Assembly (NCBI GenBank): GCA_903821715.1
Contig: CAIJMB010000191.1
Span: 1-12,123, forward strand
Length of the DNA stretch: 12,123 bases
Source of the DNA: an uncultured Flavobacteriales bacterium
Lineage (GTDB): Bacteria; Bacteroidota; Bacteroidia; Flavobacteriales; Schleiferiaceae
Direction: 5' to 3'
The notes below the pieces were generated by a model that did no database searches, had not been told where the DNA came from, and worked only from the letters and a program-made list of their open reading frames with translations. Below are positions 1-7,611 of this stretch, in pieces (within the stretch, counting starts at the first letter, position 1; every line of letters starts with the position of its first letter). The translations under genes were made by a program, and so were the position numbers.

Positions 1-244
1 AGAATGGTGCGGGCCGTGCAAGAGCATGGCTCCCATTCTGGTGGAACTGCACCGACTTATGGAGGGGCGCCTTCGCATCATCAAAATTGATATAGACCGC
101 AATCCTTCGGTGGCTCAGACCTACAGAATTCAGGGTGTGCCCACGTTGGCACTCTTTCGCAACGGTGAGGTGGTGTGGCGCCAGTCGGGCGTTGTTCCCG
201 CGGCCGCGCTTCAGCGGACGCTCGAGCCCTTCTTGAATCGCTGA
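1..244 (+). CDS. Thioredoxin-fold protein, 5'-truncated by the window edge
   Basis: This is the C-terminal part of a thioredoxin-like protein, about 80 codons ending in TGA at 242-244. The open frame runs from the first bases of the window (codons from position 2) and starts E-W-C-G-P-C-K, so the classical WCGPC redox motif is present with its cysteine codons at 8-10 and 17-19. The ATG at 26 lies after the active site and cannot be the true start. Downstream, the segment IIKIDIDRNPSVAQ followed by GVPT (cis-proline codon 140-142) and a final strand with FRNGE is the normal thioredoxin C-terminal half. Seen: both cysteines, the cis-proline and the family-typical end. Inferred: a cytoplasmic dithiol-disulfide oxidoreductase, although any signal peptide would lie outside the window. 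Its last 34 bases overlap the 3' end of the convergent SPOR gene. Confidence 0.9.
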   Translation, partial: EWCGPCKSMAPILVELHRLMEGRLRIIKIDIDRNPSVAQTYRIQGVPTLALFRNGEVVWRQSGVVPAAALQRTLEPFLNR

Positions 245-609
245 TTCGGAGCCTGAACGGCAAATGCCGTCGGGTAGCGAGCCCGCCACTTGCGTAGGGC
301 GTATTCGGCCTCAAGTCGGCTGCCGTAGATGCCCACAAATACTTTGAATTGGGGCTCGTCAAAGTGAAGTACTACTGGAACCTGGGCTCCCACTGAGTCG
401 GTGAGTCTCGCAAATACCGCATTAGCGTCGGAACGCCGTCCGGCATACACTTGAACACTGTAGCGCTCGGCACCCTGACTGCCGCTTGCGTTTCGTGCGG
501 ATTTTTGGGCGGCGGCACTGGCTTCCCAATAGGAATGCAATGCCTCACCGCGGCCCGTAACAACCGAGTCAGAACCATTGAGGTGCAGTGCGAGAATCCA
601 AGCAATCAT
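211..609 (-). CDS. Small SPOR-domain protein, probably exported
   Basis: A 132-residue protein whose residues about 48-118 look like a SPOR domain: a YSVQVYAG first strand, a helix with DANAVFARL, a V-P-V-V strand, F-K-V-F-V-G-I-Y-G, then the SRLEAEYALRKWRARYP helix and a last short strand (AFAV). SPOR domains are known to bind denuded peptidoglycan glycans, usually in the periplasm. The first 10 residues (MIAWILALHL) are hydrophobic, like a signal-peptide core, but have no basic residue before them. The frame stays open upstream to a stop at 673-675 and there encodes Lys-Lys just before the hydrophobic core, but without an ATG, GTG or TTG. The start at 609 is therefore the only standard one, yet it may not be the real N-terminus. 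It is transcribed away from the act operon and has no evident role in it. Confidence 0.72.
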   Translation of the reverse strand: MIAWILALHLNGSDSVVTGRGEALHSYWEASAAAQKSARNASGSQGAERYSVQVYAGRRSDANAVFARLTDSVGAQVPVVLHFDEPQFKVFVGIYGSRLEAEYALRKWRARYPTAFAVQAPNQRFKKGSSVR

Positions 610-614
610 AAGCG

Positions 615-622
615 CAAAAGTA
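615..622 (-). promoter_or_regulatory. Candidate -7 element for the SPOR gene
   Basis: Read on the minus strand this is TACTTTTG, an exact fit to the Bacteroidota sigma-A -7 consensus TAnnTTTG. It ends only five bases before the ATG at 609, so transcription from it would begin at or near the start codon (a leaderless message). I see no TTTG-like -33 element about 19-23 bases further upstream, so a chance match is quite possible. Confidence 0.3.
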
Positions 623-691
623 GCGGATTTTTTTGAGGGTCCACTTGAGATGCGCGCTTGTTTAGAATGGATTTAAATTAAAAATGCGGAT

Positions 692-713
692 GTCGGGAAT
701 AATTATGCCCGAC
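692..713. promoter_or_regulatory. 22-base near-perfect palindrome, candidate operator
   Basis: The outer arms are GTCGGG (692-697) and CCCGAC (708-713), and the centre is the perfect palindrome ATAATTAT (699-706). Twenty of the 22 positions are symmetric; only the pair 698/707 breaks the symmetry. The site ends 12 bases before the candidate -7 element of the act operon, so it would cover the -33 region. A dimeric regulator binding here could block or control the operon promoter. The regulator is unknown. I do not recognise the motif as an FNR or CRP type site (no TTGAT or TGTGA half-sites). The AT-rich core also makes a terminator role unlikely. Confidence 0.5.
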
Positions 714-725
714 CTCGTTCTGTCG

Positions 726-733
726 TACTTTTG
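726..733 (+). promoter_or_regulatory. Candidate -7 element of the act-cox operon promoter
   Basis: TACTTTTG matches the Bacteroidota -7 consensus TAnnTTTG exactly. It would place the transcription start at about 738-742 and give a leader of some 26-30 bases before the ATG at 768. No good TTTG -33 element is visible at the expected distance. That region is occupied by the palindrome at 692-713, which could mean activator or repressor control. Confidence 0.45.
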
Positions 734-767
734 CCCTGCCTTAAAAAGCCACAGATTACCATACAGT

Positions 768-2063
768 ATGCGCATGCGTTTCTCACCAATTGCTTCGCTG
801 ATTCGACGCTCGTTTCTTACGATTCTGTCAATCAGTGTCTTAAGCATATCTGCCTCGGGCGAGGTCAGCGCCGAAGCCGGCAAAAAACTCTTTAAAGCGA
901 ATTGTGCGAGCTGCCATAAGCTCGACAAAAAACTCGTAGGGCCCGCCCTCGGAGACGTTACCCAACGTCGTTCTGAGGAATGGCTTCTCAAGTGGATTCG
1001 CAATAACGCGGAGTTCCGCGCCTCAGGTGACAAGGATGCCAATGCAATTTTTGAAGAATACGGAGGTTCGGTGATGCAAGCCTTCCCGGCTCTTACCGAC
1101 GACGACATCAAAAGCATTCTCGCATACACGGTTGAGGGAGAAAAAAAGGCGGCTCCTGCCCCTGCGGCTGACGCAGCTGCAGCGCCTGCTGCGACCGAAG
1201 ACGCATCTTCACCGTGGCTCGTGTACGTGCTCGGTGGCTTCCTTCTGATCAATTTGTACTTGCTGCTCCGTGTTCGCAACACGCTGAAGCAGTTAAATGG
1301 AGAGGATCCAACCAACCTTGTAGAGGACCTTGGGGTGTTCAGCCGGATTTTGGTGGCAAACAAGCGCTTCATGACCTTCTTAACTGTAGTTGTGGCCTTG
1401 GCCTTCTTGTATTCTCTGTACAGTTTCCTCATGGGGGTAGGTATGGAGCAGAACTACCAGCCCGCCCAGCCGATTGCGTTTAGCCACAAGATCCACGCAG
1501 GTGACAATGGTGTGGATTGCAACTACTGCCATAGTAGTGCGCGCCACAGCAAGCACTCTGGAATTCCTTCGGCTAACGTGTGTATGAACTGCCACATGTA
1601 CATCGACGGCTCAGAGATCGTTGATGCTGCCGGTAATCCAAAGTATGGAGGTGAGCGCTCTCCCGAAATTGCCAAGATTTACGCTGCCATTGGATGGGAT
1701 CCAGAGGCCCGCACCTACATCGAGGGCTACGAGCAGAAACCGATTCAATGGGTCCGTATCCACAACCTTCCTGATTTGGCCTACTTCAACCACGCCCAGC
1801 ACGTATCTGCAGGACAGATCGAGTGCCAGACGTGCCACGGTCCGGTACAAGAGATGGAAGAGGTATACCAGTTCAGCGAGCTCACGATGGGATGGTGTAT
1901 CAATTGCCACCGCGAAACCGAAATCAAAGGCGACAACGGCTACTATGCGGGTTCGATTGATGGTTCAGCCTCAATTAGCGACCGCCTTGTCGATCGCTTC
2001 CACGATGAAAAAATTACGGCTGCTAGCATTGGCGGTCTCGAATGCGGCAAGTGCCACTACTAA
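768..2063 (+). CDS. actA: ActA: alternative complex III multiheme cytochrome c, with a fused monoheme domain
   Basis: Membrane-bound multiheme subunit of alternative complex III (quinol:electron acceptor oxidoreductase), passing electrons on the periplasmic side. From the ATG at 768 the protein has 431 residues: a basic N-terminus and hydrophobic stretch (about 1-30, signal peptide); a monoheme cytochrome c domain with CASCH at 46-50 and likely axial Met103; an Ala/Pro linker (about 127-148); two membrane segments (about 150-168 and 200-222); then CNYCH 251, CMNCH 272, CQTCH 353, CINCH 377 and CGKCH 426, the ActA pentaheme set. There are thus six CXXCH motifs, one more than the five usually given for ActA. 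An ATG at 684 is in frame, but that start would read through the palindrome and candidate promoter and put 28 non-signal-like residues ahead of the signal peptide, so I prefer 768 (774 is also possible). actB follows after 12 bases. Confidence 0.93.
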   Translation: MRMRFSPIASLIRRSFLTILSISVLSISASGEVSAEAGKKLFKANCASCHKLDKKLVGPALGDVTQRRSEEWLLKWIRNNAEFRASGDKDANAIFEEYGGSVMQAFPALTDDDIKSILAYTVEGEKKAAPAPAADAAAAPAATEDASSPWLVYVLGGFLLINLYLLLRVRNTLKQLNGEDPTNLVEDLGVFSRILVANKRFMTFLTVVVALAFLYSLYSFLMGVGMEQNYQPAQPIAFSHKIHAGDNGVDCNYCHSSARHSKHSGIPSANVCMNCHMYIDGSEIVDAAGNPKYGGERSPEIAKIYAAIGWDPEARTYIEGYEQKPIQWVRIHNLPDLAYFNHAQHVSAGQIECQTCHGPVQEMEEVYQFSELTMGWCINCHRETEIKGDNGYYAGSIDGSASISDRLVDRFHDEKITAASIGGLECGKCHY

Positions 2064-2075
2064 GCGAACAATCCT

Positions 2076-5000
2076 ATGGCAAGTAATAAAGTGTACTGGA
2101 AGAGCTTCGACCAGCTCGCGAACACCGAAGTGTCGCAACGTTTGGCCGAAAACGAATTCGCCCAAGACATTCCGGCCGACGTCTTTTTGGCCGACGAGCG
2201 CAGCATGGAAGCTCAGGCGAGCCGCCGTGACTTTTTGAAGTTCTTGGGCTTCAGCACCGCCGCTGCAACCTTGGCGGCGTGCGAGCAACCCATAATTGAA
2301 AGCGTACCCTACGTGGTGAAGCCGGACAGCCTTACTCCAGGCGTTCCTTCGTTCTATGCCACGGCCTACACGGACGGACAGGACTACGCTTCAGTTTTGG
2401 TAAAGACTCGTGAGGGTCGCCCCATCAAGATCGAGCCCGGTGACGCTGGCCGTTTCAATCGCGGAACCAATGCCCGTGCACAAGCTAGCGTGCTTTCGCT
2501 GTACGACTCAGCTCGCCTTCGCGGTCCCGTTCTGAATGGAAAAGAGAGCGATTGGTCGACCGTTGAAGCCTCGTTGAAGAAGGCTGCCGATGCAGCATTG
2601 GCTCAGGGAACACAGTTCGTCCTTTTGACCTCAAGTGTGTTCAGTCCTGCGCTTCAAGCGTCGATTGAGCGTCTGCGCCAAGCGTATGCCAACTTTCAGC
2701 ACGTCGAACTCGACGCGGTTTCTCAGTCCAATAACTTGGACGTGTGGGAATCCCTTACCGGTGTTCGCGCCCTTCCATACGTTGACCTGACCGCTGCCAA
2801 CCTGGTGGTGTCGTTTGGTAGCGACTTCTTGGGTAGCGGAATGGCCCAGCAACTAAGTAGCGATTATGCTACGCGCCGCAAGCCAGGTAATGGCATGCTT
2901 CGCCACGTTGAGCTCGAGAGCAACCTTTCGCTCACTGGCTCTAACGCTGATAAGCGTGTAAAAATCAAGCCATCTGAAGTTTCAGGTGCGTTGGCCTACC
3001 TCGTGAATGAACTTGGAGGCTCTGCATCTAAGATTGCCCTTCGCGACGACCTGACCAAGGCCCTCAAGACGGTGGCAGGTGAACTAAAGGCCGCCAATGG
3101 TAAGGCCGTTGTTTTGGTCGGCGGTGACGACGCCAACCAAGCGAAGCTTTCTGCTGCGCTCAACGCATTGGTCGGAGCCTTCGGCGCTACACTGCGCACC
3201 GACAAGCCCGTATACATCCGCCGCGGAAACGACGCGCGCGTGGCCAACCTCATTGGTGACCTCAAAGCAAAGCGCGTAGGTGCCCTTTTGGTGGCCGGAA
3301 CCAATCCGGTCTACTTCCGCCCCGACTTTGCAGAGGCGATTAAGGCCGCAACCTTCAGTTGGGCCCTTACTGACCGCATGGACGAGACGGCGCAACTGTG
3401 CACGGCTGCGGCTCCGGAGCCGCACTACCTCGAGGCATGGGGAGACTTCCGCCCGGTGGCTGGTGAATACACTGTGGCTCAGCCCACTATCAAGAATCTG
3501 TTCGACAGCAAGGCCCTCCTTGAGGTCCTCGGAGCCCTTTCGGGCGACAGCCGCTCGGCCAAGGACCAAGTTGCAGCCTCAGCCACGGCGATGGGCTTGA
3601 ACTGGAATCAAACCCTGCATGATGGCGGTGCTGCCGTTGCTTCAGGTTCAGTTGCCGGTGCTTCAGCGGGAGTTGCCGCAGCACTCGCATCAAGCGCCAA
3701 AGTTGCCAAGCCCGCTCAAGGAATGGAGCTTGCCTTCTACGAGAATGCAGTGGGCGCGGGCTATCAAGCCAACAACCCTTGGCTGCACGAGCTACCAGAT
3801 CCTGTGACCCGCCTCACGTGGGACAACTACCTGACCATGGCCGCCGCCGATGCGTTGGCTCTTGGTTTTGAGAACGAGACGAACAGTGACGGTTCACTTG
3901 ACGGAAGCTACGCAAATGTGAAAGTGGGCAAGCGCGTTCTCGAAAACGTTCCGGTCTTCATTCAGCCCGGCCAAACGGCAGGTACCGTAGGTCTGGCCTA
4001 CGGCTACGGACGTACCGCTGCTGGTAAGGTTGCCGACGCCATGGGCGTCAATGCGTATTCCCTTGGGGTGACTACCGGTTCCGCAAGTGTTGAAATCAGT
4101 AAGGCTGAGGACATGCACGAGTTTGCTACGGTTCAGCTCGGCCATACCATGATGGGACGACGCATTGTCAACGAGGTGAGCCTCGCGGACTTTATCGCCG
4201 ATCCGAGCGGAGCGAGCTGGAACGAGAAGCCGACCTTCCACACCATCGACGGAATGATGAACTCAGAGGAAGCCAACCTTTGGGCTGACCACGACCACGA
4301 GACGATGCACATGTGGAACATGAGTATTGACCTTAACAGCTGTACGGGTTGTGGCGCGTGTGTCGTAGCCTGCCACATTGAGAACAATGTTCCGGTTGTG
4401 GGCAAGCAAGAAATTCGCAACCTGCGCGACATGCACTGGCTGCGTATCGACCGCTACTACAGCAGCGACATGAGCAAAGAGCGCGCTGAAGATGAGAACA
4501 TTGGCGGAATCGAGATGTACGCCAAGATGGAGGAGCCTTCAGAGTCGCCTTCAGTGGTATTCCAGCCCGTGATGTGCCAGCACTGCAACCACGCACCCTG
4601 TGAGACGGTGTGCCCAGTGGGAGCTACCGTGCACTCGCGTGAAGGCCTTAACCACATGGCCTACAACCGCTGTATCGGTACACGATACTGTGCCAACAAC
4701 TGTCCGTACAAGGTTCGCCGCTTCAACTGGTTCAACTACATGGCGAACGAGCAGTTTGCCGACGTGAACCCCGCGCAAGACGACTACGGCCGCATGGTAC
4801 TCAACCCCGACGTGACCGTTCGTTCACGCGGTGTCATGGAGAAGTGCACGATGTGCATTCAGCGCGTCCAGTACGCCAAACTCGAGGCCAAGAAGGCCGG
4901 CCAGCCGGTCGCCGACGGAGCCTTTACCACTGCCTGTGCGGAAGCATGCGACAGCGGAGCCATCACGTTTGGCGACGTCAACAATGCGAAGAGCGCTGTG

Positions 5001-5096
5001 CGTGCCGCCAAATCGGACGCCCGTGCGTACCACCTCCTCGAAGAAGTCGGCACTCAGCCTTCAGTATTCTACATGACTAAAGTTCGCAACGCCTAA
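2076..5096 (+). CDS. actB: ActB: alternative complex III iron-sulfur subunit with a Moco-type N-terminal half
   Basis: A 1006-residue periplasmic electron-transfer subunit fusing a molybdopterin-oxidoreductase-like half to a ferredoxin-like half. Residues about 6-35 (VYWKSFDQLAN and following) look like the extended region found before the Tat signal in this family (TIGR04519). The Tat motif SRRDFLK is at 49-55, followed by a hydrophobic stretch and Cys69 in LAAC, which could be a lipidated Cys. The Moco-like half (about 80-700) lacks an N-terminal four-Cys cluster motif, in line with the known absence of Moco from ActB. An Ala/Gly/Ser-rich linker lies at about 518-548. The C-terminal half has cluster ligands C756, C759, C762, C766; C834, C837, C842, C846; C866, C872, C876; and C924, C927, C954, C958. 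Thr869 stands where a fourth Cys would be, as expected for the [3Fe-4S] cluster alongside three [4Fe-4S] clusters. actC starts six bases after the stop. Confidence 0.96.
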   Translation: MASNKVYWKSFDQLANTEVSQRLAENEFAQDIPADVFLADERSMEAQASRRDFLKFLGFSTAAATLAACEQPIIESVPYVVKPDSLTPGVPSFYATAYTDGQDYASVLVKTREGRPIKIEPGDAGRFNRGTNARAQASVLSLYDSARLRGPVLNGKESDWSTVEASLKKAADAALAQGTQFVLLTSSVFSPALQASIERLRQAYANFQHVELDAVSQSNNLDVWESLTGVRALPYVDLTAANLVVSFGSDFLGSGMAQQLSSDYATRRKPGNGMLRHVELESNLSLTGSNADKRVKIKPSEVSGALAYLVNELGGSASKIALRDDLTKALKTVAGELKAANGKAVVLVGGDDANQAKLSAALNALVGAFGATLRTDKPVYIRRGNDARVANLIGDLKAKRVGALLVAGTNPVYFRPDFAEAIKAATFSWALTDRMDETAQLCTAAAPEPHYLEAWGDFRPVAGEYTVAQPTIKNLFDSKALLEVLGALSGDSRSAKDQVAASATAMGLNWNQTLHDGGAAVASGSVAGASAGVAAALASSAKVAKPAQGMELAFYENAVGAGYQANNPWLHELPDPVTRLTWDNYLTMAAADALALGFENETNSDGSLDGSYANVKVGKRVLENVPVFIQPGQTAGTVGLAYGYGRTAAGKVADAMGVNAYSLGVTTGSASVEISKAEDMHEFATVQLGHTMMGRRIVNEVSLADFIADPSGASWNEKPTFHTIDGMMNSEEANLWADHDHETMHMWNMSIDLNSCTGCGACVVACHIENNVPVVGKQEIRNLRDMHWLRIDRYYSSDMSKERAEDENIGGIEMYAKMEEPSESPSVVFQPVMCQHCNHAPCETVCPVGATVHSREGLNHMAYNRCIGTRYCANNCPYKVRRFNWFNYMANEQFADVNPAQDDYGRMVLNPDVTVRSRGVMEKCTMCIQRVQYAKLEAKKAGQPVADGAFTTACAEACDSGAITFGDVNNAKSAVRAAKSDARAYHLLEEVGTQPSVFYMTKVRNA

Positions 5097-5102
5097 CCTG
5101 TT

Positions 5103-6494
5103 ATGCACTACGAATCACCTGTACGTCAGCCGCTTATCCTAGGCGATAAGAGCTACAACCAGATTACTGAAGACGTTGTACGTCCGATTGAGAATCCCGC
5201 TCCCCGTTCATGGTGGATGGTATTCAGCATTGCGCTGGTCATGTTCCTTTGGGGCGTGGGTTGCCTTGCCTATACCGTCGGAACCGGGATCGGTGTCTGG
5301 GGTCTCAACAAGACCGTAGGCTGGGCTTGGGACATCACCAACTTCGTATGGTGGGTCGGAATCGGCCACGCCGGAACCCTGATCTCTGCCGTACTGTTGC
5401 TGTTCCGTCAGCGCTGGCGCATGGCGATCAACCGCTCTGCAGAGGCCATGACCATTTTCTCGGTCATTCAGGCAGGGTTGTTCCCCGTATTCCACATGGG
5501 TCGCGTATGGATGGCCTACTGGGTTCTTCCCATTCCCAACCAGTTTGGCTCGCTGTGGGTGAACTTTAACTCACCGCTTCTTTGGGACGTGTTTGCGATC
5601 TCGACCTACCTGTCTGTTTCGGTGGTGTTCTGGTACGTCGGACTTATTCCTGACTTCGCCATGGTCCGCGACCGCGCAGTGAACCCAGTTCAAAAGCACA
5701 TCTACAAGATCCTTTCGTTCGGATGGGGTGGTAAGGCCAAGGCTTGGCAGCGCTTTGAAGAAGTGTCTTTGGTCCTCGCCGGTTTGGCGACTCCCCTGGT
5801 ACTTTCGGTACACACGATTGTATCAATGGACTTTGCCACCTCGGTGATTCCGGGATGGCACACCACCATCTTCCCTCCATACTTCGTGGCGGGCGCCATC
5901 TTCTCTGGTTTTGCCATGGTACAGACCCTTTTGCTGATCGTGCGCAAGGTGTTCAAGATGGAGGATTACATCACCGTACAGCACATCGAAATGATGAACA
6001 TCGTCATCATGGTGACCGGTTCGATTGTTGGTGTGGCCTACATCACCGAGCTGTTCATTGCCTGGTACAGTGGCGTGGAATACGAGCAGTACGCGTTCTT
6101 GAACCGTGCTACCGGACCCTACTGGTGGGCCTACTGGTCGATGATGACGTGCAACGTGTTCAGCCCGCAGTTCATGTGGTTCAAGAAGTTGCGCACCAAC
6201 TTGGTATTCACCTTCGTGATCTCAATTGTCGTGAACATCGGAATGTGGTTTGAGCGCTTCGTCATCATCGTGACCTCGCTGCACCGCGACTACCTGCCTT
6301 CGAGCTGGTCGATGTTCTCACCTTCGTTTGTCGACGTGGGCATCTTCGTGGGCACCATCGGATTCTTCTTTGTCCTCTTCTTGCTGTACGCCCGCACCTT
6401 CCCGGTAATTGCTCAGGCGGAACTCAAGACCATTTTGAAAACTTCGGGCGAAGCCCAGAAAAAACACCACAGCGACCATGGCGCACACCACTGA
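5103..6494 (+). CDS. actC: ActC: NrfD/PsrC-like quinol-binding membrane subunit
   Basis: A 463-residue integral membrane protein of the NrfD/PsrC family, one of the two pseudo-symmetric large membrane subunits of alternative complex III. In the family this subunit binds menaquinol near the ActB [3Fe-4S] cluster and is proposed to help move protons. About ten hydrophobic helices can be seen, the first at 37-60 and the last at about 411-432. Conserved-looking polar residues inside the membrane are His89 in GHAGTLIS, His131 in FPVFHMGR and Asp162 in LLWDVF; I infer the last two are near the quinol site or proton path. The C-terminal tail (about 453-463) is KKHHSDHGAHH, five His in its last nine residues. 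The last 17 bases overlap the start of actD in another frame, which suggests translational coupling. Confidence 0.95.
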   Translation: MHYESPVRQPLILGDKSYNQITEDVVRPIENPAPRSWWMVFSIALVMFLWGVGCLAYTVGTGIGVWGLNKTVGWAWDITNFVWWVGIGHAGTLISAVLLLFRQRWRMAINRSAEAMTIFSVIQAGLFPVFHMGRVWMAYWVLPIPNQFGSLWVNFNSPLLWDVFAISTYLSVSVVFWYVGLIPDFAMVRDRAVNPVQKHIYKILSFGWGGKAKAWQRFEEVSLVLAGLATPLVLSVHTIVSMDFATSVIPGWHTTIFPPYFVAGAIFSGFAMVQTLLLIVRKVFKMEDYITVQHIEMMNIVIMVTGSIVGVAYITELFIAWYSGVEYEQYAFLNRATGPYWWAYWSMMTCNVFSPQFMWFKKLRTNLVFTFVISIVVNIGMWFERFVIIVTSLHRDYLPSSWSMFSPSFVDVGIFVGTIGFFFVLFLLYARTFPVIAQAELKTILKTSGEAQKKHHSDHGAHH

Positions 6495-6999
6495 GCCTAC
6501 CCCGGTAGTCCGCGCGTTGTACCACGATGACGACGTGCTCATCTCGGCCGTGAAGGAGATCCGCGCGGCCGGATACAAGATTACAGAAGTGTACACGCCC
6601 TTCCCGGTGCACGGACTCGACAAGGCCATGGGCCTTAAAGAGACCCGCATCGCGATGGCAGCGTTCATGTACGGCCTGCTCGGTTTGACCGTGGCTGTGA
6701 CCTTGACGTGGTACATGATGATCAGTGACTGGCCTCAAAACATTGGTGGCAAGCCCAACTACAACTGGGGCATGAACATGCCGGCCTTTGTTCCCATCTT
6801 GTTTGAGTTGACCGTGTTCTTCGCGGCCCACTTGATGGTGTGGACCTACCTTGTAATTAACGGTTTGTACCCTGGTGCGGACGCTCAGAATCCAGACCCC
6901 CGTACCACCGACGACTACTTCATGGTAGAGCTTCCTGCGGCCGACGGCCTTATGGACGTCCTCAAGAAGTCGGGTGCTGTTGAAATTGCTGAAGCCTAA
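6478..6999 (+). CDS. actD: ActD: alternative complex III membrane subunit (DUF3341)
   Basis: A 173-residue protein with the DUF3341 layout: a soluble N-terminal part (about 9-50, including VRALYHDDDVLISAVKEIRAAGY, a small alpha/beta-like fold), two membrane segments (about 56-81 and 101-126), and a short soluble tail ending in LMDVLKKSGAVEI. ActD is a structural subunit of the complex without a cofactor; the sequence shows no CXXCH or iron-sulfur Cys pattern, and there is no Cys at all. Its ATG lies 17 bases inside the end of actC, and no later Met keeps the conserved N-terminal segment, so this start is well supported. actE starts five bases after the stop. Confidence 0.93.
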   Translation: MAHTTEPTPVVRALYHDDDVLISAVKEIRAAGYKITEVYTPFPVHGLDKAMGLKETRIAMAAFMYGLLGLTVAVTLTWYMMISDWPQNIGGKPNYNWGMNMPAFVPILFELTVFFAAHLMVWTYLVINGLYPGADAQNPDPRTTDDYFMVELPAADGLMDVLKKSGAVEIAEA

Positions 7000-7004
7000 G
7001 CGAT

Positions 7005-7592
7005 ATGCGTATTAATACTCTTCTTTGGGTTGCAGGTAGTGCGGTAGCGCTGACCTCATGCAACTGGGATAAGTCCACTCCGGGCTACACCTACATGGAC
7101 GACATGTACCGCTCACCGTCGCACCAGACCTACGAGCCTGGAACGGCCAAGGAGCCGGTCGAAGGCACGGTCCCCCGTGGCTACGTGCCCTACACGATTC
7201 CGAATAGCAATGAAGGCTACGCTGCTTCGCGCGCCAACACGGAGGTTCCAGCTATGTATGCTGCCCTTGATGCGGAATCAGGGAAGCAGTTGTACACGCA
7301 ATTCTGCTCGCACTGCCACGGTGAAAAGGGCGATGGGAACGGAATCTTAATGCAGCGTGAGAAAATCTTGGGTATCCCAGGTTACGGTGCAGACAAATTA
7401 CCAGACATCACTCCAGGCAGCATTTACCACGTCATCATGTACGGTAAAAACAACATGGGAAGCCACGCTTCACAGCTCAATTATGAGGAGCGGTGGAAGA
7501 TTATCAAGTACGTGTGGAAGCTCCGCATGGATCAAGTTCCAGGTGCTGCACCTGCAGCAGCTGATACGACAGTTGCACAGCCTGCTGCCTAA
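7005..7592 (+). CDS. actE: ActE: monoheme cytochrome c lipoprotein of alternative complex III
   Basis: A 195-residue exported cytochrome. The N-terminus has a lipoprotein signal with lipobox VALTSC (Cys19), predicting a lipid-anchored periplasmic protein. One heme motif, CSHCH, is at 101-105 after the helix SGKQLYTQF, with GEKGDGNG following, and Met151 in NNMGSHASQL is the likely axial ligand; KIIKYVWKLR (165-174) is the usual C-terminal cytochrome c helix. An Ala/Pro-rich tail closes the protein. The region before the heme domain (about 20-80, with MDDMYRSPSHQTYEP) is typical of ActE and probably packs against other subunits. In the complex ActE contributes the sixth canonical c heme, next to the five of ActA, near the site of electron exit to the oxidase or soluble acceptors. 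Confidence 0.94.
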   Translation: MRINTLLWVAGSAVALTSCNWDKSTPGYTYMDDMYRSPSHQTYEPGTAKEPVEGTVPRGYVPYTIPNSNEGYAASRANTEVPAMYAALDAESGKQLYTQFCSHCHGEKGDGNGILMQREKILGIPGYGADKLPDITPGSIYHVIMYGKNNMGSHASQLNYEERWKIIKYVWKLRMDQVPGAAPAAADTTVAQPAA

Positions 7593-7611
7593 TTTATTAG
7601 CCTAAGAAGAC

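Noticed and set aside
684..767. In-frame upstream ATG that would lengthen ActA by 28 residues
   Set aside because: It would start inside the region of the palindrome and upstream of the candidate -7 box, and the added residues do not look like a signal peptide. The signal-like MRMRF start at 768 directly precedes the hydrophobic core.
662..1432. 256-codon open frame on the minus strand opposite actA
   Set aside because: It is Ser/Arg/Ala-rich with no recognisable domain and lies antisense to the heme-bearing ActA frame. Long antisense frames are expected opposite GC-rich genes with strong codon bias.
1621..2238. 205-codon open frame on + spanning the actA-actB junction
   Set aside because: Its composition is rich in Arg, Thr and Ser with no motifs, while the other frames here carry CXXCH motifs and the ActB Tat region. 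It is a shadow frame.
3084..3569. 161-codon minus-strand open frame inside actB
   Set aside because: There is no domain pattern, and it lies antisense to a continuous, well-conserved ActB frame.
2076..5096. ActB as an active molybdenum enzyme (polysulfide, nitrate or formate type)
   Set aside because: The motif for the N-terminal cluster of such enzymes is missing, and the neighbours actA, C, D, E and F define alternative complex III, where ActB carries no Moco.
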